The translations under genes were made by a program, and so were the position numbers. A DNA stretch of 64,000 nt from Phaeotremella fagi (Eukaryota > Basidiomycota > Tremellomycetes > Tremellales > Phaeotremellaceae): the NCBI GenBank assembly GCA_001599715.1, contig BCHU01000007.1, positions 501,586 to 565,585 of the forward strand, written 5' to 3'. The notes beneath the pieces are model-generated. The model did not search any database. It was given only the letters and a program-made list of their open reading frames with translations, and was not told where the DNA came from. Shown here piece by piece: positions 21,345 through 33,269 of the stretch. The number at the start of each line of letters is the position of its first letter. The stretch's first letter is position 1.

Positions 21345-24300
21345 ATGATGAAACTCACGAAATCGAAAACACGTTCGAATTCACGACCACCACCTTTACC
21401 TCTAGTCAACATAACTTCCTCATCATCAATCAATCTCTCGACTACACAAGCGATTCCTGTAACAGCACCGCCAACAATTTCATCAAACGCCATAACGTAT
21501 CTCAACAGGTTCCGATCATCTTCCTCACAAAAAGTTAACAATATCACCGATACGATTGATGGTGATTCAGAACAAACCAGAGATCATCAACCACCGCCAT
21601 CATTCTTCAATTCGACTTTCGGTCTGAACAGAATGAAAAGTTTCAAAGGTAAAAAAAGAAATCTCTCAGGTCCTGCAACAGGTTTTTCTACATCTCAATC
21701 ATTTTCTCCGCAATCGTATTCGAAGGAGACTCCAGTGGATGTGGCTCCTGTGGAGTCTCAGTCGCAGTCTATTCTTGGCGACACCTTGGCGACTTCTCAG
21801 GAAGTTGGTAACGTAAAGGAAGGGTTTGTTGGATCTGACGATGATTCGTGAGTACAGTATCTTCGAGATGATTACGTTCATGTTCACTGAGTCTTCCTTC
21901 AGAATGTCGACGAAGACGTTTGGTGCTCAAAACGAAGATCCATCTATGACGTTACCTACACCCAATTCCTACGAGCCAGAACAACCTCCACAACTCAGGG
22001 ATATTGCAGATCACAATCGAGTCATCCAACTCGCAGAAACATCTAACAACATTGAACAAGGAATAACCCCCATGTCACCTGAGATTGACGATAGCAACTT
22101 CAAGACGGACGACAACGGTACTAGCTCCAAAAATGGCACCAATTGTAAACCGAAATTGGCGCCACAATTGAATTCATCCAACCAATCTCTTCCCTCTTTC
22201 GATAGTCGATCTTCATCCCAGAAACCACTTATTGGAACCAACGCTGAAGGGGATAGAACGAAACCATCTGGTAAATCACTTCTACCTCCTCCAGGTCTTG
22301 TTCGAAAATCTTCACGGAAATTGATAAAGAAACGTCCTGAATCTACGGTTTTTCAAGTCGAATTGATTCAAAAATTGGGACATGATCGTAATTTGGGTCT
22401 GGAGGTACCAGCAGAAATTGTGCTGGATGATGGAACAAGTAGAAGTGGATCTCCAGTCGAATCTTCCCATTTATCAGCTGGACTTAATCGTAATGGTTCT
22501 TCGTCGACTGCTTCGTCAGCTGCTGGTCCGCTTACGGAGGAATTGACCACTACAGTCACTCCTCATATTGTCACTTTAGGTGATCATGACACCAATGCCG
22601 ATGAAATGCAAGAGATTTCTATACCTGATCAAGGCGATCACGGGAAAGGGATTGACCCCAACCACAGCAAAGATATCTCTTATAGCTTCGGAGAGAATTT
22701 TGATAGGTCAGTCTCACCAGTCTTATCAACTATCGCCCCGACTATCAGTTCGATGTCAACGATCAAGCAGAAGAAGGACGAATATTTGAACAAACCCCCG
22801 GCAGAAAAGGAAAGAAGACGATCAGTCACTTTTGATAATCTACCGCTGGTCGATCAACTTTTAATAAATCAAGACGAGATACCCTCAGTTCGACCTCCTG
22901 TTAGAAATCGTTCAAGTTCTCTTGGAGGAGTTTCATTCGCCACATCATCGATTTACAGTGTCGCTGAAGTCGCTATAGCAAGTCGATCGATTTTGACTGA
23001 AGCTAGAACCGTACAACTATCACCTGAAAAACAGGGATTCGATCATGGTTCTACACTCGTAGACAATGAAATTGGTTATGATGATTGGCAAAATCACTCG
23101 CCCAAGATATCTAGAAACAACTCATCATCTCCCAAGACTATCTCTCATACTAGACAAAGGTCATTAACAACCAGACCAGCTCCCCTTCCACCCCATCTAG
23201 AAGAGAGAGGACGAAGAGAAAACAAATCCAAAGAAACCTCTTCATCCCCAACGAGATTCCCACCAAAGATTCCGAAAAGGGATTCATCAAGGTCAATCGT
23301 CAAAATCAGTGAGAATCAGAGTGTCGATGAGAATCATGGTAAAAGTAAACGTATACAACGACAGGGTAGTTTGAAGAGGTTGTGGAGGACTCTAAGTGGG
23401 AGGGGTCGACATGAGGAGAAGAACTTGAGATCTCTCGAGATACCAGAATTCGCTTTAGGAGGTGAAGTCCAGTGTTCGTCTCCTGATATCTCTGTAGGTC
23501 AAGATTCAAACGAATTTTTCTCCATGGGTAGTGGGTTGAAGAAAGCAGCTTCTCTTGGACGACCTCGACTTCCGAAAGTCTCTTCGAAGTGGGAGACTAA
23601 AGAGATCCAAGGTTCTCAAGATAGACAGACTTTACGAGCGACATCACCTAGTTTACCATCTATCAGATCTCATACATCATTCTCAACCCATCTCGCCTCA
23701 TTCTCAAAAGATGATCTCAGCACAGCGACCAGAACCAGGACCAAACCAATCCATCCATGGGATCGGGATCTAAACACCAAGTCGCCACTCCCAACAATCA
23801 TGATCCCTCCACAAACCCTTTCCCCAAATCAACCCAGACAAAGGGAAAGACCACTCTCATCAATCAGTCAAGAGAAACGACGAAAATATCGTCAAACACT
23901 TATCGAAATCAAAGATGATTCAGTCTTTCAAAAAGTTTTAGAAGATCTCGCTAGATTAGGTGGGGAGCCTGCTGACGAGGATGGCCCTTTGGATATTGAC
24001 ATCTATGGTGAACATGATTCTTTGGACGGCGATGATATTTTGGGTGTCGAGTTTGATGAAAGTGATAAGAAGAAGAATTTTAAAAGTTGGTTCGTTATTC
24101 GAGAGATGGTTCAGGGGGAACGTAGATATGGAAGATTGTTGGCTAGGGGTGTGGCTGTGAGTTGGAATTCTGATTCACTGTAGGATACGGTGCTGAAACA
24201 TTTGGTTAGACTGTTCGAAATGCTGCCAAGGAGGCTAGTTCGACAGAATTATCACCGGGAACACCGCCACTTCCAGTCAATCATCCATCAATCATCACCC

Positions 24301-25156
24301 AGTATCTCTCACCAGATACCTCACCAACTTCCCCTTCGAGAAATGGTAAACTTCGAAGACAAAAGACATCATTACCACCACCAGAACCGTATCCAATGCT
24401 CAACCTCTCACGTCGTTCTCTCCAATTAAATCGTCATCCCACCACGATCCCAATTCAATCCTATCAACCACAACTGAAACCTATCGAAACGATCTTAAAA
24501 AGGTTACCGCCACTTTTAGCTATCTCATTAACCCTCTCCTCGAAATTCGAACATGATCCTTCACCGTTCGGGATCGCTCAATCTTTCATTTCGATGGAGA
24601 AGGAACTTTTTAAGGAGATAGGTAATTGGTCGAGTGAGATTGGGAAGTTGATTTTTAATGGGAGAAACGATGGGACGACGATTTCGGATTTTGGGGAGGT
24701 TGAGGGTGATAGATTACCTAGACGAAGTTTTAGTGAGATCAATAAAGGGAAGAGTATGATTGATGTCGATCAAGATTTGAGATTAGGTTTTACGGATATA
24801 GTGAGCATAGTTCTATACTCTATTTTAATACAACTAACAGCTTAATAGTTGATAATGCCTATCCAAAGAGCGACGAGATACAAACTCTTATTCCTCGGTA
24901 AGTCAACCACCATCCATCCAGAAGAATCCCAAAACCTATAATTGACATTACTTCAGAATTAATCAACACTCTGCCGAAATCTTCGAATAGAACTATTGAT
25001 CAACTGGGGAAAGCTCTGAAGATTTCAGAAAATTTAGCGAGGGAGTGTGATGAGAGACAGAAGTTTGATTTGAATTTGTTGAGGAGCGGCGGTGTCGGTG
25101 GGGCTCGACCAATTTCTTTCGCTGCTGGTACCAATACCAGCCAATATCAATGGTAA
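21345..25156 (+). CDS. RhoGEF (DH-domain) protein with long disordered N-terminus
   Basis: First exon 21345-21847; the second, beginning at 21902, runs to about 24150; three more exons follow. The first ~770 residues are Ser/Pro-rich and basic, with scattered possible phosphosites. The Dbl-homology domain starts at FKSWFVIREMVQGERRYGRL (the CR1-like E-R-R-Y motif). It continues past a 54-bp intron into a long insert, then LLAISLTLSSKFEHDPSPFG, and ends with the diagnostic CR3 motif IMPIQRATRYKLLFLELINT. No PH domain follows; the protein stops at NTSQYQW. It should activate a Rho/Cdc42-type GTPase at the cell cortex. The insert between CR1 and CR2 is unusually long. Confidence 0.82.
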
Positions 25157-25569
25157 TGTGAAATAAAACGGTTCGGTCATCATTGAACGGTTATACGATC
25201 CAACTGTGGGAAATGTTTGATTATTTGTAAATTGTACTGTATTTGTACTGTATATACAGTAGTAGTTTGATTCTCTACCTCGATACCCATCAACATACAT
25301 CGATACCCGTCAACATACCATACCCACTTGTACTTTATATATATCGTATATCTCATTCTCAACCAAACCCCATTGATTCAATCATAATCCCATTTGTATT
25401 GATAACACATTCTGCTTTTCATGACGTACTGTAACGAAGAGAGTTGGCTTGACATACTGTATATAATGCATTCATCGTTTATATTTTCTACCAATCCAAA
25501 GAAGGAAAACGCTACTGATTCAAATTTACCACCACTTCTATTCGTATCCACTTGAGGGATGTATTGGAT
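25157..25569. other. Convergent intergenic region
   Basis: Lies between the RhoGEF stop and the glutathione reductase stop, so it holds two terminators. Contains a short tandem repeat (listed separately). No gene. Confidence 0.5.
25281..25320. repeat. Two-copy 20-bp tandem repeat
   Basis: Two adjacent 20-bp copies (25281-25300 and 25301-25320) beginning cgataccc differ at two positions. It lies in the convergent spacer, with no evident role. Confidence 0.85.
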
Positions 25570-27597
25570 TTATCTCATGGTAACGATTTCCTCGGCTGAA
25601 GTTGGATCTAAAAACCTTATTAGCAAGGTTGACACAATAAGAATGAAGCAACTGGACGTACGGATAGCAACGGTCGAATCGAAATCATCTTTAGTAGCTC
25701 CCATCTTGATTGCAACAGCGACTAACCACCAGTCAGTTGAATACTTTCTATCAACTCGAAACTCTCAACTCACATCCTTGTAAAATTTCATCACTGCCTT
25801 CACCAATGATATGTAAACCAACAACAGTTTCTTCAGGTCCTACACAAACCAATTTATAGGCTGTTGGTGATTTATGATCATCAGCCAAGAACGATTGGGA
25901 CAATCCTCTGAACTATGAGAAAGTTAGATTTGGATTATAACATGTCATATTGGGTGACTCACTGAAGTAGTATAAATCTTGACTTTGTCGTCACCGAATT
26001 TCTCACGGGCTTCTGGTTCACTCAAACCAACAGATCCGATTGTCGGATGACTATTCCCAATCAGCACACTCACCCCAACTCAAGTTCAACGTAAAAGAAC
26101 CTACGAGAAAACGACACTTGGGATATTGGTATAATCAAGTTTATCATCTTTGAATTTTTCAGGACCGAACAAACGATTACTCAAACGACGACCGGCGGCG
26201 ATGGCAACAGGAGTCAACAAGACTTTACCAGCGACGTCACCTAGTGCGTAAACGTTTTCGATCGGGGTTTCTTGATAGTCGTTAACGATGATATCACCTT
26301 TTTTGTCTAACTTGATGGCTTTGACGTTCTCAAGACCCAAGTGTTCGGTGTTGGCGTGTCGACCTATAGCCCAAAGAAGGACGTCGACTTCGAGTGGAGT
26401 CTCGGAGGAATCTAGATGAACTAGTAATGATCCTGATGAAGTTTTTTCAACTTTTTTCACATTGGAGTTTTTGTGGAGCTTCAATCCGGTTTTCTCTGGT
26501 TCACGGATCAGCTCTGGTCTGTGTGTGTTTTTTTTTGTAAGATGAAATTCTGACTCACCCATCCAAGGTGTAAGAGTGTCTTGAAGTAATGGATCGAAAG
26601 ATCTCAAAACTTTATCTTTTCTGATGACGACATGAGTCTCTGTACCCAAAGAATTGAAAACCCCAGCGAGTTCAACGGCGATATAACCAGCACCGACAAC
26701 AGCGACTCGTTTAGGTTGCTCTTCGATATCGAAGAAACCATCCGAGTTGATCCCGTAGGATGCACCTGGGATCTGTTCGTCGGTTGGATTACTGGGTCTA
26801 CCTCCAACGGCTATCGTGATCTTCTTAGCTTTGATGGTGTAAGATTCACCGTTGAGTTCAGTGATCTTCAATTCGTTTGGTGAGATGAACGAAGCGGTTC
26901 CCTCGTGATAATCGACTTTATCGTTGACCAAGTTTCTTTCACTTGAAGTTGTGTCAATATCTTTCAATGAATTCATTGATTGGACTTACTAAATTCCATT
27001 CAATCTTTTGATATAAGCATCACGTTTATGCTTGAGGGTCGTCCAATCGAATTTGTCAGCCAACGCAGAAGCTTGTTCATCATCACCGAAAGCGAATCGA
27101 GGAGCTTTACGGATGGTTTCAGCAACGTCCGCGGTGTGCCTAGTGGATGTTAGTTGTGGTGTGATCGCTTCTCTGGAGGTACAAACTTACCACATGAGTT
27201 CTGATTGATGGGACAAGGTCAGTGTTTACATATTTCAGACTAGAAATGATCATACTCTTTGGGACACAACTATATAGAGAGTTAGTTATCTGAAGTAGTC
27301 CACGAAACACTGTACTCACCCAACGTTAACACAAGTACCACCAAGACGATAAGTAGCTTCAACCAAACCGACTTTAGCGCCGTAAGAAGCAGCTCGTCTC
27401 TATAAATTCGTCAGAACTATCATCCATTGATCAGATCAAAAGTTAATACTAACAGCAGAAGCTAAACCACCACTTCCACCACCGATGACGAAATAATCAC
27501 TAATCAAAAATCAGTGAACTGTCTGAGTAATCAGTTGACTTGACTTGACTTACTAAACCCCCTTCTCCTCAGCTTGAGTTTTATCGAGTGGTGGCAT
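25570..27597 (-). CDS. GLR1: Glutathione reductase
   Basis: A multi-exon minus-strand gene starting [14 protein letters not shown]. The FAD-binding motif [16 protein letters not shown] is followed by the redox-active disulfide [13 protein letters not shown] (C-x4-C). The NADPH-binding motif is [17 protein letters not shown], then comes the second FAD motif [20 protein letters not shown]. The C-terminal interface motif [14 protein letters not shown] carries the catalytic His. It reduces oxidised glutathione with NADPH. No mitochondrial leader is visible ahead of the ATG at 27597, so this start gives a cytosolic form; yeast makes the mitochondrial form from an upstream start, which I cannot confirm here. 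The intron after LTPWM ends deep, at the ag before AAAACCGG, restoring [10 protein letters not shown]. Confidence 0.93.
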
Positions 27598-28203
27598 ATT
27601 TTTAAATTGTGTAGTAGAGAATAAACGGTTGTAAGAAGTGGAATTGATGTGTGAGAATTGGTTGTGTATAGGTCTAGGTTTGAGATTGGATCTAAGAGAC
27701 AGTTGTTGAAATGATGAGCGGACTAGGACCGCTGTGAATGATTTGTTCAGTTTGAATGATTGTTCCTTGTATCGTCAGATTGAATATTGACGATGTTGGG
27801 GGAATAAATGTTATGAGTATATATAGCCTACAGATGCTGCTATGCTGCTGAGTAAGGTAGATTGCGCAATGGATTGGTTGTCTTTACACCCACAACTCGA
27901 ACGCCGCTACATGCTCTACTTAACTTCATTCACCGACGCCACTAGATTGATTCCGCTAATGTCTACGTCTCCTGTGTAACGGAGGAACTTTGGACGCTAT
28001 TGCTACGCTGACACAACAGTAACCGGATGATATAATGCTTAAGCTTATGCTGAAGGCCATGCCCCATGCGAGTAGCATATGACTTGTACCCTCAAACACA
28101 CGGCATCAAACTCAAAGCTCAAAAACCAATCTGGTGAAAATAATCCATCTCTCATAGTACAAACCCCCCGACTCTCCAAATCCAATACCAAAGCCAAAAC
28201 AGT
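27598..28203. promoter_or_regulatory. Promoter region of glutathione reductase and 3' flank of eL21
   Basis: A 606-bp spacer. The minus-strand reductase promoter must lie here. I see no certain stress-response element and no coding frame. Confidence 0.45.
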
Positions 28204-29062
28204 TTAGATAGTGGTTTCGTCTGAAGAGAACAAGACATTATCAGTATGAAACGTAACAACGTAAAACCCAGATCGTAACTCACAAGGAAGAGCGGTCAAT
28301 GTTTGAGGAAGGTTGTTCTTGATTGAGACCTGTCTACTTTCACGTGGTTGAGCAGGTAAACGTTTGAGTTGAACGAATTCTCCCTTCTCCTTGGCCTCCT
28401 TCTTCTTAAGAGCGTTGGACTTGACACGGTCAAGGAATTCTTGACGACATTTGGAGTGTTTGACGTGTTCGACACGGAGGTTGACACGTTTCTCGAGGTA
28501 ACGACCGTTGACGACTTTGTAACAAATAACACCGACGGCTCTTGGGGTGACGTTGTAAACGATACCGGTTTTACCGTGGTAGACTGGAGGTGAGTTAGTG
28601 AGAGTTCAAGACGAAAATCATCACATGATTTGAGATATTTTGTTCAGTTAGAAGACTTTACTTACATTTGTGGGGCATACCCTTTTGTTGGGAAGCGTTG
28701 GCCTTGATGTCAACGATATCACCGACACGGTAGGTAGTGAGGAAGGTTGAGAGATGGACAGCTCCGTGTTCTATTGGGTGTAATTGATTTCACAAAAGAT
28801 CCAAAAAGACGATTTAAAGTGAAATGAAAAATTGTCCAAAAAATCCATTTGAAGCAAATCACATCGATCCAAAAAAGAGACCAAGACGAATAATCCATAT
28901 AGAATATCCAGTAGAAAAGAGATGAGGGGAAAGAAGATAAAAACCATCAGCATTTTCCTACACAGCGAACTTTTTCGTCCTCCAAGAGAATAAAAACCCA
29001 CCCTTGAAGTTCCTCTTGAACATATGACGCGTACGCGCCCTCATACCGAAAGAGTGAGGCAT
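28204..29062 (-). CDS. RPL21: 60S ribosomal protein eL21
   Basis: Starts at 29062 with MPHSFGMRARTRHMFKRNFK, then a 230-bp intron. The next exons are EHGAVHLSTFLTTYRVGDIV, DIKANASQQKGMPHK, and YHGKTGIVYNVTPRAVGVIC. The protein ends NLPQTLTALPYETTI. Match to eL21 (formerly L21e) is clear over the whole length, about 160 residues, as usual for the family. Highly expressed cytosolic large-subunit protein. It is divergent from the uS4 gene. Confidence 0.95.
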
Positions 29063-29695
29063 TTTGTCGAATTAACTAGAGATCAGTGAGTTAGTGGGAT
29101 GTTTAACGTTGATTTGAAGATTTTTGGTTGGGTTGAAAGGTTGTATCGAATGATAATTCTGAGATGAAATTGGGATCGTTGTAATCTATATCTCTCCCCA
29201 GAACTGACTTCTGCGGTGTCCAAATATCCTTATATGATATGTATTGTCCCAAGATGAATCCGATATGAATATGAAAGATAGCTTACCTTTTGTTGATGGT
29301 TAAGTTGGTTAAGTTGACGATGAAGGGAGAATTGGGTTGTATAGCGATGGAAGGGAGGGAGAAGGTGCAGCCAGCGGGATCAAATTCTTTAACCATTAAA
29401 CTGTCGGATATAATGATTAACACCGATAATTTCGTTCCAACAGGTGTGCCACCTGAGAACCTGTCGGTATTACGGCGTTATTGACAAATCTTTGTACCAA
29501 GAGTGAATGTGCCACGAAACGCTGTGGTCAGGAGTAGGTAGAAAGTTAATTGAACAAATCCAATCCAATTTTACTCTTTCTTTCATTCAGCAAATAAAGT
29601 CAGTTTATATCCTTATATCAAAGTATAGTATCAATACTAACCATTAGTTATCACTCTCACTCACTCCCTCAACTCATCATTTCAATTACCAACAG
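29063..29695. promoter_or_regulatory. Shared divergent promoter of eL21 and uS4
   Basis: A 633-bp region between two ribosomal protein genes transcribed away from each other, a layout that favours joint regulation. T-rich and C-rich stretches flank both starts. I did not identify a specific factor site. Confidence 0.6.
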
Positions 29696-30754
29696 ATGCC
29701 AAGGTACGTTCAATCTCGTCTTCCCAATCGATCAAGTTTTTTTACTAACCTTCAACCTCAACCCTTTAGTGCACCAAGAAAGCAGTCTAAGACTTACAAG
29801 GTCCCAAAAAGACCATACGAAGCTGCTCGTCTCGACGCTGAGCTCAAGGTGAGATTTTGTTCTGGTTTATCTGGAGTTTAGATGGATATCGACATGGAAA
29901 AAAATTGGATTTCAGGGAATGATTCAGTGATGGTATTGGTGGACGGCTGGGAGATGGTCTTCTGATCTTGGAATCGACCAAGGGATTCACCGTATCTCTA
30001 GGATTATGGAATAGACGTTGGAGAAGAGAAAGGATCGATGATAAATTACCCCAATTGAGAGAATTTACTGACACCTCGACAGCTCGCCGGAGAGTACGGT
30101 CTCCGTAACAAACGTGAAATCTGGCGTATTCAATTGACCCTTTCCAAGGTATGCTCCAAACGTTCTCATTTATACAGATTGAATTCTAACCAACAACACT
30201 AGATCCGTCGTGCCGCCCGTGAACTTCTTAAGCTCGACGACAAAGACCCCAAACGTCTCTTCGAGGGTAACGCTCTTATCCGTCGTCTCGTTAGAATCGG
30301 TGTGCTCGATGATACCCGTATGAGACTCGATTACGTTCTTGCTCTCAAGACTGAGGATTTCTTGGAGAGAAGATTACAAACTCAAGTTTTCAAACTTGGG
30401 TAGGTCATCATAATACTTTATTTCAGTTCGTTTTACTGATTACCGTGAATCCATTACAGACTCGCCAAGTCAGTCCACCACGCTCGTGTTCTCATCCGTC
30501 AAAGACACATCCGTGTTGGTAAACAAATCGTCAACGTTCCATCATTCGTCGTTCGTCTTGATTCGCAAAAGTGAGTCCCAAAAATCTCATCTCAAACCTA
30601 CAACTCAAACTCAAACTAACATCACCTCAGACACGTCGACTTCTCTCACTCATCTCCATACGGTGGAGGTCGTGCCGGTCGTGTCAAGAGAAAGCGTGCC
30701 AAGGCCGCCGCTGGTGGTGATGGTGAAGACGCAGAGGAGGAGGATGACGAGTAG
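29696..30754 (+). CDS. RPS9: 40S ribosomal protein uS4 (S9)
   Basis: First exon only 8 nt (29696-29703), second from 29770 ([20 protein letters not shown]), then a 230-bp intron. The S4 core follows: [40 protein letters not shown], and the RNA-binding S4 domain [20 protein letters not shown] and [20 protein letters not shown]. It ends in [11 protein letters not shown] and an acidic tail, as in eukaryotic uS4. Small-subunit protein near the mRNA entry site. Confidence 0.95.
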
Positions 30755-31083
30755 ATGGTTTCTCTCTTATTAAAACTTTCTCTTATGTTTGAGGGTTAGG
30801 AAGGAATACATCGAGGTTTCTTCTTTGTACGATTGCACCGTCGGTATGCATTCGCTGCCATGATCTATGTGTGGGTGGGGGTGTTAAGTTTGTTGAGCAT
30901 CAGCATCAGCGGGACCCAACATGAGGTTCATATACTTTGCCATTCAGTGGTAGCATTATAACAATCTGCATTCAAAGTACAATCAAGATTCGACACAACT
31001 ACCCAAAGCGTTCTTTAGCCATCGCTTTGAACCTAATCATTGCCGTTAAAATCATGACAAAAGAGCAGACAGACAACTCAAAC
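30755..31083. terminator. Convergent 3' region of uS4 and the SCI1-like gene
   Basis: A 329-bp spacer between two converging stops; no gene seen. It must hold both polyadenylation regions, though no clear hexamer stands out. Confidence 0.4.
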
Positions 31084-32328
31084 TCACATCTCCATAGTCG
31101 AATTCTCCTTACTTCTCCTCTCAGCCAATCTCTCCCGATCAGAATTCAACTGATCATTAAAAGCTATCTCCTTCTTCTCCATTCTTCGTTTCAAAGCAGC
31201 ATCCCGAGCGGCAATCCTAAAGCAAAATCCTCCAGTCAATTCCAATCTTTGCAATGAAAACACAAAAACACGACATACGCAGCTGTGAAACCACCATCAC
31301 CACCCATCAAGGTCTCTTCATCAACCTCCAAACCCATAGCACCCCTTTCAGAATCGTGTTCCCGATTAAAAGCGTTCCTAGCTTTTCGCTCTTCGAGTTT
31401 CGCCTCTCGACTACCCCCAACGGCTTTCGGTACGATCTCGTTGATGTTCTCGTAGGTTCTCTTTTGGGTTTGTTTTCGTTGGAATCGGGATTCTTCTTGC
31501 AGTTTTTCTTGGATGTATTGTCTTTCTGAGATTGTTGGGGGGTTTGGGCCGTGGATGTTCTGGGAGGTTGATTGGATAGCTAGATCATTGTTTTCAGGGG
31601 TATGTGTTGGGTTTTGGGATTGATCTTTATCCGAACGAGATCTTTTACTGTAAGATATTTGTTAGATTCGTTTACTTTACTTCAGTTCAAGTTCCAGTAG
31701 CAATTCACTACTTACTGCGTGGTATCATGTTTTGAAGACCTTTTTGGGAAATAGAATTTACGTGGTAAGATACCTTCGTTCCATCTCTATTCGAAATTCA
31801 TCAACAGTGTCACAAATACAATATCAAGACTTTACATACCTTGACAAATTTCATGAAATATCTATCAGTCTCCTCAGTCGAGAATTCATCCAAATACTAT
31901 CAAAAAAACACATATCAACGACTAATCAATCCAAAAAGAATGAATCAACATACACGTCCACGTTCACTTTTCAACCAATACCTGAATTCATCCTTCTTCA
32001 AATGATAATCGTTTTCGTCGATCTCTGTCAATCCCTTTGATCTGAAATCAAAGATTGAATCAGAGGATTCTGAATCTGGCGTTCGTTCTCTACGTTTCTT
32101 ATGTCTTTTGCGGTGGTGGGAGTCTTCTTCATCTTTGATTTTTCTTCTTGGTGAACGAGACCGAGATCTGGATCTTGCGGTTTTGTCTTCCCTCCTCTTG
32201 CTTTTTTCTTTTTCTCTGTTTCGATCTCGATCTCGATCTCTTTCTCTATCTCTATCTCTGTCTTTACTTATGTGTTCGTCTCTATATCTATCCCTCCCCT
32301 CCCTTTCTCTATCTTCTTTGTATGGCAT
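31084..32328 (-). CDS. RS/RD-rich nuclear protein, SCI1-like
   Basis: Starts at the ATG at 32328 (MPYKEDREREGRDRYRDE). About 90 residues of alternating Arg-Asp/Arg-Glu and RSRSRSPRR are followed by the conserved core ENDYHLKKDEFRYWLKSERG, then YLDEFSTEETDRYFMKFVKR and WNEGILPRKFY. This core is shared with plant style cell-cycle inhibitor 1 (SCI1) and related fungal/animal proteins. After a variable region the C-terminus is helical and charged (IAARDAALKRRMEKKEIAF). The RS/RD tract suggests a nuclear-speckle or spliceosome-associated role, which is inference. Confidence 0.7.
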
Positions 32329-32725
32329 TTGACGTTGCAAAATGTTCGACAAGATTAACGAAGGAAAGACTCATTCGGTTATCAGCTTTCCGGGCGTACA
32401 AGTAAAGCGTAATGTGGCAAACCAATAGATCAATCGTCTTCCTCCCAATCTCATCATGTAAATAGCGAAACAACCAAAGCTCCATAGTCTGGTTCTGAGT
32501 ACTAAAAAGGCCAAAATTTCAAATTGCCTCAATCAACTGAATCGCTGAATAAAAACAAATTCCCAATCTGGCAAATAAATCAACGTAAAAATCCCGATGA
32601 CAGTTAAGAATACCTAAATCCAACCAAATACGCAATACTTGTATTTTCGTCCAACATTCAAATGAATAAGGTAGGTGGGTATACGCATCTCCCGTGTTAT
32701 TTCTTTTAGTTGGTCTGAATCAACT
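32329..32725. promoter_or_regulatory. Upstream region of SCI1-like gene (minus) and of U6 (plus)
   Basis: About 400 bp shared by an RNA polymerase II gene and a presumed polymerase III gene in opposite directions. A weak AT-rich element (ttatttcttt near 32697) sits about 30 bp before the U6 5' end and could serve as its TATA box. Confidence 0.4.
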
Positions 32726-32850
32726 GTCGTCCCCCCAAGGGGGGGGACATATGTTTAAATTTGGAACGATACAGAGAAGATTAGCATTTCCTCTGCATAA
32801 GAATGAAACTAAATAATTCAGAGTGGGAGTATTCGAAAGAGTACAGATAT
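32726..32850 (+). ncRNA. U6 spliceosomal snRNA
   Basis: The diagnostic U6 core is present: GGAACGATACAGAGAAGATT, containing the ACAGAGA box, then AGCATTTCCTCTGCATAAGA ending in ATGA. In the internal stem-loop a C-G pair of the yeast sequence is replaced by U-A (CCTCTGC..AAGAATGA), a compensatory change that argues for function. The 5' stem-loop is C6-AA-G8 followed by ACATATG, the usual place. A T5 run at 32850-32854 fits polymerase III termination, so the 3' end is about 32850. U6 is the catalytic RNA of the spliceosome. The gene itself has no visible intron, although introns in U6 are known from some fungi. Confidence 0.93.
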
Positions 32851-32854
32851 TTTT

Positions 32855-33269
32855 GGGTTGAGGTGGAGTACAGATATCTGGATTCTTGGTGCTGGAACTG
32901 TGGTTCGATGTAAATATCTTCAATTGATGGAGTCTTTAGTGTTGTAGGAGATGTTTTGGACCGACAGGATCTAATTCACTTGGTTTTACAGCGCTGAGAC
33001 AAAGCATGTTTCGATTGGCATTGTCTGAATGTTCTCACATAAGTATCATAATTCGACAATTCATACATCAAGAAAAGACAAAACGAAACGATACAAAAGA
33101 GAATTATTGATATCAACCTATGTACTCATATGTAAAGGAACAGACCAATTTGTGGATACAGTACATGAAACTAAATTGACAAAGGGAAGATAGGCGAGAA
33201 GGAAGAAAGATATATTTAAAATAGCTAAGCAACTTCGAGTGGCTCTAACTTGTTTTCTTTCGAAAGTAT
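32855..33269. other. Intergenic 3' of U6 and of the sugar transporter
   Basis: AT-rich and non-coding by inspection. The U6 terminator lies at its left edge and the transporter stop at its right. Confidence 0.5.

Noticed and set aside
29849..30081. Possible box C/D snoRNA in the uS4 intron (gtgatgg near 29927 and ctga motifs near 29963 and 30069)
   Set aside because: Box C is imperfect and the flanks do not form a terminal stem. Not strong enough to call by eye.
32108..32405. Plus-strand frames rich in Leu/Ser/Arg
   Set aside because: Antisense of the Arg-Asp repeat tract of the SCI1-like gene.
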